Positions 55,550 to 64,000 of a stretch of 64,000 nt of DNA are shown here, piece by piece. The notes beneath the pieces are model-generated. The model was not told where the DNA came from. It did not search any database and worked only from the letters and a program-made list of their open reading frames with translations. This DNA is from Impatiens glandulifera. Lineage: Eukaryota > Streptophyta > Magnoliopsida > Ericales > Balsaminaceae. Position 1 is the stretch's first letter; each line of letters begins with the position of its first letter. The stretch is from positions 129,889 to 193,888 of the forward strand of contig NC_061864.1 of assembly GCF_907164915.1 (NCBI RefSeq), given 5' to 3'. The translations under genes were made by a program, and so were the position numbers.

Positions 55550-56234
55550 GAGCATCTCCAACAGAACTGGAAACGCATACCCAAAATTGGTTTTCTCCTC
55601 CAACCGAACTGCAAAACTAAACCCAAAATGAGATTTCTCATTTTCCCTTTTCAAAAAACGCAAATATGCGTTGCTACTGTTCACAAACGCATATATTTTT
55701 TGCATTTTAGTCCTTTAACTTTTACTTAATTAATTTTATATATTAAACTTACTTATATAATTTATTTATATTTTAATTTGTTTACATGTTTTATTTATTT
55801 ATATGTTTTATTTATTTATATTTTATTTTTATGTTATATTTTATATTAAGTTTATTTATATAATTATTAATTTAATTTATATAATATTTTTTATATAACA
55901 TAAATTTATAATATAATTAAAAAAATTATAATAATATTAAAAAAAATTACTTTAATATATATATATTATATATATTATTTTAATAAATTTTTATAATTAA
56001 TTTATATTTAAGTTTAAAATATTTGGATGATATTATAATATTGTGGTGTAATTTATAAGTTTGTTAAAGATATGGGTGATATTAAAAAGTTGTAAAAGTT
56101 GATGTAAGAAAGAATATTATAAGAATATTCTTTTGGGTTTGAGAATGGGTTTTTCGGTTGGAGTAGAATTACTGTTTAATGTGACATTTACACCAAAATG
56201 AGTTTGAAAATGGGTTTTTCGGTTGGAGATGGTC
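55550..56234. mobile_element. Tourist-like (PIF/Harbinger) MITE
   Basis: Starts GAGCATCTCCAACAGAACTGG and ends (inverted) GACCATCTCCAACCGAAAAACCC. TAA flanks both sides (55,547-55,549 and 56,235-56,237), the PIF/Harbinger target. CCAAAATGAG-type blocks repeat inside both ends, with an AT-rich centre. 685 bp, no transposase. Confidence 0.7.
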
Positions 56235-56429
56235 TAAGAGAATTGGCCAGGCTTGAGCCAAAGGTTGACAAAGAAGAAAAATTCTCTATTGCTGAAGCTT
56301 CCATGTTTCCTGATTTGAAATGACAAAAGCAGATGGATTCAAACAACGGCGTTTATCGCGATGCGCGATTAGAACGGTTAAAACCCTAGCGGCGCTTGTG
56401 AATGATCTAACAGGGTTTCTGCGACACTG

Positions 56430-56695
56430 CCGATCGTGCCGTTCGTTGCGATTGTATTGTTTGTGTCGATCTTGACTTCGATTGTGCGGTATTGACTGTG
56501 TTGCTCGTGTCGCGTCGAATACAACGAAGCGCGATCTGTACGATTAAAACCCTAGTAGCGCTTGCGAAATAGGGGATTCCGCGGCTATGTCAATCGTGCC
56601 ATTTTTGCGAATCGTGTCGTTCGTGACGATCGTGCCGTTCGTGTCGATCGTGTCGTTCGTGTCGATCGTGCCGATCGTATCTCTAGAGTTTTTCT
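56430..56695 (-). repeat. GTCGATCGTGCCGTTC repeat in the 5' region of the ORF1-only LINE
   Basis: Clustered copies of CGTGTCG/CGTGCCG/TTCGTGTCGATCG, densest at 56,580-56,690. Plant LINE 5' UTRs often carry such GC-rich monomers with promoter activity. The promoter role is inferred from position only. Confidence 0.6.
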
Positions 56696-57160
56696 CTCAT
56701 TATTTTTCACATAATGTTATTATTATTATGCTTTCTGGGATTATGTTATACCTTGTAGTAGAATTAGGTATAAATCTTGAATTATATTGAGATAAGGAGT
56801 GATGAATTGATGAAGGGAGAAAGAACCCTAACTGATATGGATAAATACAATAAGGAAGAGATAGAATTTCTAACTAAATTATTTCATAACATTTCTAAAC
56901 AATCAATACTCTATTTATACTACTCTATCAATAACTCTAATATTCTTTCCCCTTGTATCAGATTCATTCCGGAAAGTCAATAGAATCCGTCGGGGAGTTA
57001 ATCGTTCTTCTCGAGGACTTATGAGTTTGATAACCTATTGAGTAACGTTTTTTATTTTTTAGTTTTTGTTTTATGTTGATGTCATGTTTTTGTCGTTTTG
57101 TTTAAACGATTTTCATTATTTTTAATATACACGTACCTTTGTCAAAAAAAAATAATAAAA

Positions 57161-59500
57161 CACAATTTTATCATATTTTTTTAATTATTTAGTTTAACCA
57201 TTAAAATATTAAATATTTTTATTCTTATTTTATAAATTTTAATAATAAAATACTATAATAATTCAATTAATTAAAATTATAAATAACTTCTCCTTTTCTA
57301 TCCAATAAGATTTTTTTTAATTAATAAAAAATCCATCAACCATGAAACAAGTTCTTAGAATGATGCCTATACATAATATGAATTGAGATTATTAATATTT
57401 TTTAAATTGAAATCTTGAACCTTCAATTTTTTTTAGTATCATTTATAATGCGAGAAAGATGAGAAGATTGAATTTGAAAAAGGAATGAGAAAGAAAACAA
57501 TTTTGGACGTAATATTGATTAAAAAAATAAAATAATTTTTTTTTATTTTCCTTACACTTTTTTCTTTTCTATTTTCTCCTACAATTCCCCTTCCCTGTCA
57601 ATGATGTTTTTTGAAATTGTCCCTTTAAAATATATTATGTTTTTAGATTTGTCCCGTTAGAATATATGTGCGGATGTTTTTTTAGATTTACTTATTCAGA
57701 AATGTTTCAATTCAATTATTCAGAAATCGATCCCGAATTTTTTTTATTTTGTGTCATAATTATTATTTATAATATAAATAAATAATTTTAAAAAATAAAT
57801 AAATATCTTTTTAATTGACTTAACAAAACAAATAAACAAGTAAATAAATATAAATATATAGTATAATGTGCAGATTTTGTAAAAAGGATTCTAGTTAGAA
57901 AAGTAATGTCAATCAAAATAATGTATGATGAATTATAATTAGGACGGACCTTATACTTGGGATGAGCTTGAAAAGTTTTAGAGTTGACTTAAAAAAATAA
58001 CTAGAATATTTTGGATAAAATGAGTTAATAAAAGTAAGTTTTATTATTTTTTTAATAATTAAATAAACAAAATATTGAATTATATTTTTATTTTTTTTTT
58101 AAATTAAAAGTGATCTCATATTTTTTTTTAAATGACATGACCCTTACATCAATTCAGTTGGTTATAATACTTGATTTTAGTGTAAAATAAACATATTAAT
58201 CAAGATCTGACTTATTTGGCCAGCATACTTTGTTTCTTCTGTAAAGGCATTGGGTTGAAAAAAAGTAAATTAAGTAGTTTAATTTAGTTTATTGTAATTT
58301 ATTGCAGAATAAAGAAAAAAAACCTTATATTTCAAAACTTATTAATTTTTTTTTTTTGCTAAGGGTTGTGGTGATTAGCACAGTGGGCCCTGAATTTCAG
58401 ACTGTCCCATTCATGATAAAAAAAAATTATATATATTTTTTTTTTATCCTAAGTCTAATTTTATTAGTTTTTTTTTTTTTTTTAATTTGAACTATAACTA
58501 TTTAAAAATTTTAATATTTTATTTTTAACTACTAAGCTATACTATTTTATATTTAAAATTATAATAAATTTAACTAAATACCTTAGTTACTTTAATAAGT
58601 AGGCTGCGATGAGATCAGCTGCACTAGTCGAGGGCTTTGTTGGCTTACCCAAAGTTTTGACCTTGTAATAGCCATATATTTTCAATACTTTGAAATAATA
58701 ATAATAATAATATAATATAGAAAAAAAAGTGATGTGTGAATGACGCGCTTGGAAAGAGAGTTGGGAGGAGGGAATTGGCCTGCTAAAGTGGCGTCGCAAA
58801 CCGTAAAGTCAAGATACAGATCAAGTGGCCCCACCATGTGCTCACTTCTCACCCATACATCAAATAAATACTCCAACAAGGTGCTTCTAATTGTTTGGAC
58901 GCTCTAATTTATCATATATTAAATCATTTTACAAGGAACACAGGAGGCATTTCTCGTGTGGGTGCACTAATGTGAAATCCAAAATGTTCATATAATTAAT
59001 TATCAATGTCAAATTTTAATATATAAGAGAACTAGCCTGACATCTTATAAGCATGATTCTCATTTAAACTCAAAACGTTTTTAAATAAAATCGAATATGT
59101 GACATTTTGATCTCTTAAGATGATTTTTACTAATGAATTAATTTAGTGTGGTCCATTTTGGAAGTCAAATTTTGTATAAATTCTTAATATAACATATATT
59201 TTTAAAATGTGCTTGATAAACTAGAGAACCCATGTTTAGATCCGCGAAGGTAATCGTTTCAATGTTCCCCTAACCCAACCCGGGAACAGACCAAGGGTTG
59301 ACCTCAAGGTTTTCCAGTTTCCACTATATATATTTGGGAATTAGTTTGTAGGGGTCTCCATAATTTATCTATTTTAGGATACACTCATGTTCCTCGACAT
59401 GGTGCTCCTCCATATTGGGAACCTCAAATGGCTCCTTTGGTAGATGAGAGAAAGAGTTGCACATTTCATTTGACCACTCATTAAAAGTTTGAGGCTTCAC
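57161..59500. other. AT-rich intergenic DNA, no gene seen
   Basis: No coding frame or bounded repeat recognised. It contains T/A homopolymer runs and a GC-richer patch at about 58,590-58,880 and 59,220-59,320, without recognisable features. Confidence 0.55.
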
Positions 59501-59506
59501 GAGATT

Positions 59507-59754
59507 TGTTGTGTATTTGATTTATAAACACATGCTAATTAAGTTCAGAGTTAATGGGTTGGGCTTAAAGTAGTTTAATCTTTGTGACTAACGGGCTACT
59601 CTATAAATACCATGTAATATAGGATTTTAACACTAAAAGTGAAATAATATATTTAACGACACTCCCGAGTATGTAAGTAGTTTGACCGAACTTCATTATA
59701 TCTTGTATTTTATTTTTTTATTGTTAATTGTTTACGTGGTTACTCGAATCAACA
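59507..59754 (+). repeat. Left LTR of the TNT1-like element
   Basis: Ends are TGTTGTGTATTTG and CGAATCAACA, with an inverted TGTTG/CAACA pair. CTCTATAAATACC inside is a good TATA box for the element's promoter. 248 bp. Confidence 0.7.
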
Positions 59755-59770
59755 AGTGGTATCAAAGTGC
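59755..59770 (+). other. Primer-binding site (initiator Met tRNA type)
   Basis: AGTGGTATCAAAGTGC directly follows the LTR. TGGTATCA followed by A-GC is the usual match to the 3' end of initiator Met tRNA in plant Copia elements. Confidence 0.7.
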
Positions 59771-60540
59771 TATTGAGATATAACCTAAACTAATTAGAGA
59801 GGAAGATGTGTTCTGCGTTCGGGTTTTGATTTTCAGAATAGATCGACAGCGGTGGTGGAGAAGAAATTATGAAGCTTGTTTAACTAGTCGAAGCTTCAAG
59901 ACGAAGATGAATTTCAGCAACGGTAAGAAAAAGTTGGCATCTTCTTTGTTAGTCGGTGAAAAGCTAAAAAATATGGTTTTTAATTTTTCTCTGTTGCTGG
60001 AAATAGATCGACATAATTTGAAGGAAAAAGGAAGATTTTTAAATTTATTTTTTTAATCCATAGAAAAATAGATATATGAAGATATATTTTTTTAAAAAAA
60101 GAGAGAAGGTAGTAGCAGCAAAACACGACAAACGAGAGAGAAATAAATTAGAAAGCTTAGGGCTTCCATGATTTAGGTCATGTTTGTGTGTCAAAATAAG
60201 CAAAAAGCTTATTTGATTCCAGAATCCAACAAGTTCTTGAGGCTTAGTTTAGCTTTATTTTGGACTTGTTTGATTTTTGTTGGATGTTTGGCTTGTCGTT
60301 CAAAGTGAATATTTGAGCGTGTTGAGATTTTTTTTAGTACCAGATTTGAAGTTGGAAAGTTCAATGGAACATGTAATTTTTATCTATGGCAAACAAGAGT
60401 TAAAGATCTATTGACGCAACAAAGAATATTGAAAGTCTTGTGTGCTGAAATATGAACAGGAATGGAGGACAAAGATTGGGAAGAGTTGCAACAACGGACA
60501 TCGAAGATCATACGGCATTGTTTAACAAATGAAATCATGT

Positions 60541-60548
60541 ATCGTGTG
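60541..60548 (+). other. hAT target-site duplication, left copy
   Basis: ATCGTGTG, identical to 63,354-63,361. Confidence 0.85.
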
Positions 60549-60870
60549 TAGGGCTACAAATGAGCCGAGCCGAACTAAAGCTTGTTAGAGCTCGAACTTG
60601 ACTCGATTAAGTATTTATTAGCTCGACTCAAACTCGAGCTTAAAAATTTGAGCTCGAGTTCGACTCGACTATATTACCCAAAAGCTTGACTCGACTCGAA
60701 AGCTTGAACCAAAATTGAATTATATATAATAATTTTTTTTTTATATATATATTTTAATATTATATATATTATATACTTTTATTATATATAATATATTAAC
60801 GGTTTTTTTTTATCTTTTTCAATATTATATACAATATACTCATTATTACCTCCTTAGTATTTACTTTTAT

Positions 60871-60902
<32 letters not shown>

Positions 60903-61080
60903 TAATATATATTTTTATATTTTTAATATTATATATAACATATTAGTTATTATATCATAATATTTATTTTTATTATATATCATATATTAATCTTTATTTA
61001 TCTCTTTCATTATTATTTATAATATACTTTTATTATATGTATAATATATTAACATTTTTTAATTATAAATCCCTAATATT

Positions 61081-62413
61081 TGTTAGGATCGGGGACACCT
61101 TTGGAGGACCGGGGTGTTTCCGGTTTCAGGAAGGGTGGCCGCTTACAACACACACTACATTTTGGTGATAGTCCGGTTAGAGACTAAAACCGTTCTCAGC
61201 ACTACACAAACTGTCACGGACTCTTGAACCGGGTTCAAGGGCGGAAATGTCTGTTTTAGGTTGAAGCAACGTTTGCGACTTTAGATGATGTTTTTAGGAG
61301 GAGTCGGTTTTATGGATGTGAGTGACCGGTTTTAGGAGTATGATTAGTTTGAGGTTTACGTTAAGAAAGCAAGAAATGAAAGCAAGGAAAGAACACGAGA
61401 CAAGGATTTGTTTATGGATGTTCAGAGCAAACCCTCCTACGTCACCCCTTCTTCTCAGGTTATGAGAAGGATCTCCACTAACTCTTAGAGTTACAACAAC
61501 ACTGTCGGTCGAGCCCAACTTCGCTACTCGCCGGTTACACCAAACTCACTCTTTGATGTAATACAACAACTCAACACAACAACACAAAAAGGCTTCCGGT
61601 TTTAGACACACCGGTTTTGGAATAAAACAGTTTATCTCTCTAGAACTTAATGCTTTTCGTAATCCGTGACTTTTCAACTGTGTTCGTAACTTGCATTAAA
61701 TGAAGACGTTTGATCTTCCTTTTATAGCTGAAAGTAGCCAACGGTTACTTTCTTCTCTCTCTTCTGGATTGGTTGATCGTTATCACGCCGGTGCAGAAAA
61801 GATTGCTTGCACGCTTCATTTTCCTTAACACTTGGCAGTCATGCAGGCAGCTCTGAGCAGAAGACGACGAAGCCGGTTTTCAGATTTGGACACGTGTTGG
61901 GTATGCACCTCCGGTTGTCAACTTCAGATCAATAAAGCATCATTGCTTTCCTCGCATGCTTCCGATTGGATCTGATCTTCTTTTATTCTTTCAAGACACG
62001 TTTCTTCCGTCATGGTACGTCACTCTTGAAGTTTGAATCTTCTGACTTTTGTTCGAAACCATCCGGTTTTTGTGTCTTGTGTAATATGATCCGGTTGGAA
62101 TGAAAGTTTCTGTCTTGGCTAACCGGTCGCTTGAGAAAGTAAAAACCGGTTCCTCTGATCTTTGACTTGATCACTTGAAACTGGTTTCTTTGAAGTATGG
62201 TAGCAACCGGTTTTGATACGCCAACCGGTTCATACGGTTTTGATCTGTACCTGCACATGAAGGTTAACTTCTGTTTAGTTCGTCTGGCCGGTTCCAAAAA
62301 TTAATTTACTTAATTTTTCTATCAATTTCTCCCTTTTTGATTATTTAGAATAAATATTCAAAACTTGTAATGTGTGGCCGGTTTGAAAATTAATCTACTT
62401 AATTTTTCTATCA
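61081..62413. mobile_element. Solo-LTR-like unit, copy 2 (nested in hAT)
   Basis: Starts TGTTAGGATCGGGGACACC and ends TTTTTCTATCA, flanked by a perfect 5-bp duplication ATATT (61,076-61,080 and 62,414-62,418). It shares long blocks with copy 1 at 7,560-9,343 (AGAGACTAAAACCG, AGAGCAAACCCTCCTACGTC-type and AATTTCTCCCTTTTT). 1,333 bp, no protein. It is the innermost of three nested insertions. Confidence 0.68.
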
Positions 62414-62689
62414 ATATTATTTGTCAATTTTTTTTTATCCTCAACAATTGAAAATCAGTGTTTTTTATATTTATTCAACTCTATCTATATAAACATAAGT
62501 TTCTCCTAATACATGAAAAAATTATCAAAAAGCAAAAACAATAACTATAAAAGAGAAGTTAAAACAAATTTAATTATCAATAAGATTGTGTGAATTAATG
62601 AGATGTGAAGATTAAAGAAAGAAGAAAAAAAAAGAGTAAAAGAAATTGTGAAAACTGAATAAGAAGTATATAAAAACTAAAGAAGAAGA

Positions 62690-63015
62690 GATAAGAATGA
62701 CGAAAAGGAATAATAACTAAAGAGTAAGAAGAAGAATAACTAAAGAAGAAGAGATAAGAGTTATTGAAGAAAGATGAATAACTGGAGAAGAAGAGTAACC
62801 GATGAAGAAGATAAAGAGTAACTTGAAGAAGAAGAAGAGTAACTGATGAAAAAAATGAAGAGTAACTTGAAGAAGAAGAGTAACTGATGAAGAAGATAAA
62901 GAGTAACTTGAAAAAGAAGAGTAACTGATGAAGAAGATGAAGAGTAACTTGAAGAAGAAGAGTAACTGATGAAGAAGATGAAGAGTAACAGATGAAGAAG
63001 AAGAGATGAAGAGTG
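62690..63015 (+). repeat. GAAGAAGAGTAACTGATGAAGAAGA minisatellite
   Basis: About ten imperfect copies of a 30-40 base purine-rich unit containing AGAGTAACT(G/T)(A/G), GAAGAAGA and GATGAAG, inside the hAT element. Purine-only strand bias over 300 bases. Confidence 0.8.
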
Positions 63016-63839
63016 ACGGTAGAATATGATGAATGAACTATATATATATATATTATAATTTAGGGTTTTACTTTAGGGATTATGGGTTTTCATATTTGGC
63101 TTTGAAGAGAGAGAGAAATAAAAAAAATTGTAAAATTTTAATATTAAATAAATAAAAAAATATTTAATTATTTTGAGACTCGATAAAGCTCAACAAGCCA
63201 TCGAGCAAGTTTTATATGAGCTCGAGTTCGACTCGAATAATAAACGAGTCGGCTCGAGCTCGACTCGAACTCGATCAAAGTCAAGCTCAAGTCGAGCTTT
63301 GACCGAGCAGCTTGCGAGCGGCTCACGAGCGGCTTGACTCATTTGCAGCCCTAATCGTGTGATTAATCTGCAATTTCCAATTGAGATATAGAAACAAAAA
63401 ATAGAAGGTCAGTTTATGTTTAGATTGTTGACGACCAAGTTGTATATAAAGTAGAGGTTATATGGGATGAAGATGCACGAAGGTTCATATTTTGGCTCAA
63501 CATGTGAATATAATCAATCAGATAATCATGGATCTAGCACAGTTTGATGTGAATAATAATTATGAAGACAGAGCAATAATTCTTTTGTGCTAGTTACCGT
63601 CTTTCTATGAGAACATAGTGACTACTCTGACATATGGGAAATAAACTATCAAAATTGAAGAAATTACTGTAGCATTGTTGGCCCAAAACCAACATAAACA
63701 AAATGTATGGGTAAATTCTCAATCAAAAAGTTTATGTGTTACATAAAATCAAGGTCGTGGAAGAAGGGAGGAAAAATAGCGTTTTGAAAAAGGAAAATCC
63801 ATACACAAGTCAATCAGTAAAAAGACATTATATCTTCCA

Positions 63840-64000
63840 GGACAGTTTATGTGAATAATATGTTGATTGTTACCCAACATACTCATGATATTGCTAGATT
63901 GAAATATTTGTCCGGTCGTGAGTTTGATATGAAAGACTTAGGTGTTACATATAATATTTTCGGAATGAAAATTCACATGGATAGAAATTCAAAAAATCGG
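63840..64000 (+). pseudogene. Copia reverse transcriptase fragment, runs off the edge
   Basis: VYVNNMLIVTQ (the YVDDM motif with Asp to Asn changes), ARLKYLSGREFDMKDLG and GMKIHMDRNSKNR match the RT palm region of Copia elements. The loss of the catalytic Asp pair in YVDD means the enzyme is dead. Confidence 0.7.

Larger units (their letters stand above)
53249..56709 (-). mobile_element. ORF1-only LINE inserted in another LINE
   Basis: Flanked by a perfect 15-bp duplication CATAATGTTATTATT (53,234-53,248 and 56,710-56,724). On minus it runs from a 5' region with GTCGATCGTG-type repeats, through an ORF1 (gag-like) gene, directly to a short 3' UTR and a poly(A) seen as T's at 53,247-53,253. 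No endonuclease or reverse transcriptase is present. A Tourist-like MITE sits inside its 5' part (55,550-56,234). Confidence 0.65.
52780..57160 (+). mobile_element. LINE 3' remnant split by younger insertions
   Basis: The 52,780-53,248 part carries the zf-RVT tail (SKISFFGCSVIHGEI, HLLLHC, HWVM, LERN). The 56,955-57,160 part carries the last codons and 3' UTR, ending near a poly(A) tract at 57,146-57,155. The two halves are contiguous in the related copy at 1-440. Between them lie the minus-strand LINE (53,249-56,709) and an extra 230 bases (56,730-56,955) of unknown origin. Confidence 0.6.
60549..63353. mobile_element. Non-autonomous hAT element inserted in Copia gag
   Basis: Begins TAGGGCTACAAATGAGCCGAG and ends (inverted) TAGGGCTGCAAATGAGTCAAG. 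A perfect 8-bp duplication ATCGTGTG flanks it. Subterminal GAGCTCGA/CTCGACTCG clusters occur at both ends, as in a common plant hAT family. It contains no transposase. Instead it holds AT-rich DNA, an LTR-like unit (61,081-62,413) and a GAAGAA-rich minisatellite. 2,805 bp. Confidence 0.82.
60340..63740 (+). pseudogene. Copia gag, interrupted by the hAT element
   Basis: Before the insertion: SRFEVGKFNGTCNFYLWQTR, DLLTQQRILKVL, DKDWEELQQRTSKIIRHCL and NEIMYRV. After it: MDLAQFDVNNNYEDRAIILL, LPSFYENIVTTLTYGK and TIKIEEITVALLAQN. This is the Retrotran_gag (UBN2) pattern of TNT1-like elements. The two halves join cleanly once one copy of the 8-bp duplication is taken out. Several stops show it was already decayed or has decayed since. 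Confidence 0.7.
59507..64000 (+). mobile_element. Tork/TNT1-like Copia element, split by a hAT insertion, runs off the right edge
   Basis: Left LTR 59,507-59,754 is followed at once by a TGGTATCAAAGTGC primer-binding site, then leader, gag (60,340-60,548 continuing at 63,362) and a reverse transcriptase piece (63,840-64,000). Protease, integrase and the N-terminal part of RT are absent between gag and RT, so the element carries an internal deletion as well as the insertion. The right LTR lies outside the window. Confidence 0.7.

Overview
The window is nuclear DNA of a flowering plant, most likely a eudicot. The genes have many short GT-AG introns in an AT-rich background, the proteins are plant-specific families (EPF stomatal peptide, SULTR sulfate transporter, FAR1-type MULE transposase), and the intergenic space is full of nested plant transposons. 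I cannot name the species from sequence alone. Gene structures below were built by hand from splice sites and frame continuity. Exon ends are exact where stated, but none has transcript support.

Layout. 1-20 kb has no host gene that I can find. It holds LINE fragments, a 1.8-kb LTR-like unit, a hAT element with a perfect 8-bp target duplication, a long-TIR MULE-like element containing a LINE tail, and a Pack-MULE-like element carrying a broken piece of a bHLH transcription factor gene. 20.26-21.05 kb is an EPF2-like gene. 22.13-30.75 kb is one large, nearly intact MULE with matching ends, a 9-bp target duplication, a 10-exon Ulp1-like (C48) protease gene and a convergent FAR1-type transposase gene. 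Its non-coding parts are packed with palindromic CGGGAC/GTCCCG repeats. 31.2-33.2 kb holds a long foldback MULE and a palindromic MITE. 35.2-38.3 kb is a SULTR1-type sulfate transporter. 38.7-42.6 kb is a decayed Copia element flanked by copies of the same host intergenic DNA. 44.0-46.9 kb is the organellar tRNA-modification GTPase MnmE, and 47.9-49.3 kb (minus strand, convergent with it) is a SEC14/CRAL-TRIO protein. 51.0-57.2 kb is a CACTA remnant followed by a LINE tail, which is split by an ORF1-only LINE that itself contains a Tourist-like MITE. 59.5-64 kb is a Tork/TNT1-like Copia element, split by a hAT element that in turn contains a second copy of the LTR-like unit seen at 7.5 kb.

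The four host genes (EPF2-like, SULTR1, MnmE, SEC14-like) look unrelated in function. The two MULE genes form a working pair: the transposase keeps its D-D-E and SWIM residues and the protease keeps its His-Asp-Gln-Cys set. The most unusual structure is the family of hairpin-forming minisatellites inside this MULE. Every array falls in an intron or between genes. Both MULE genes also appear to have a first coding exon made of the start codon alone.
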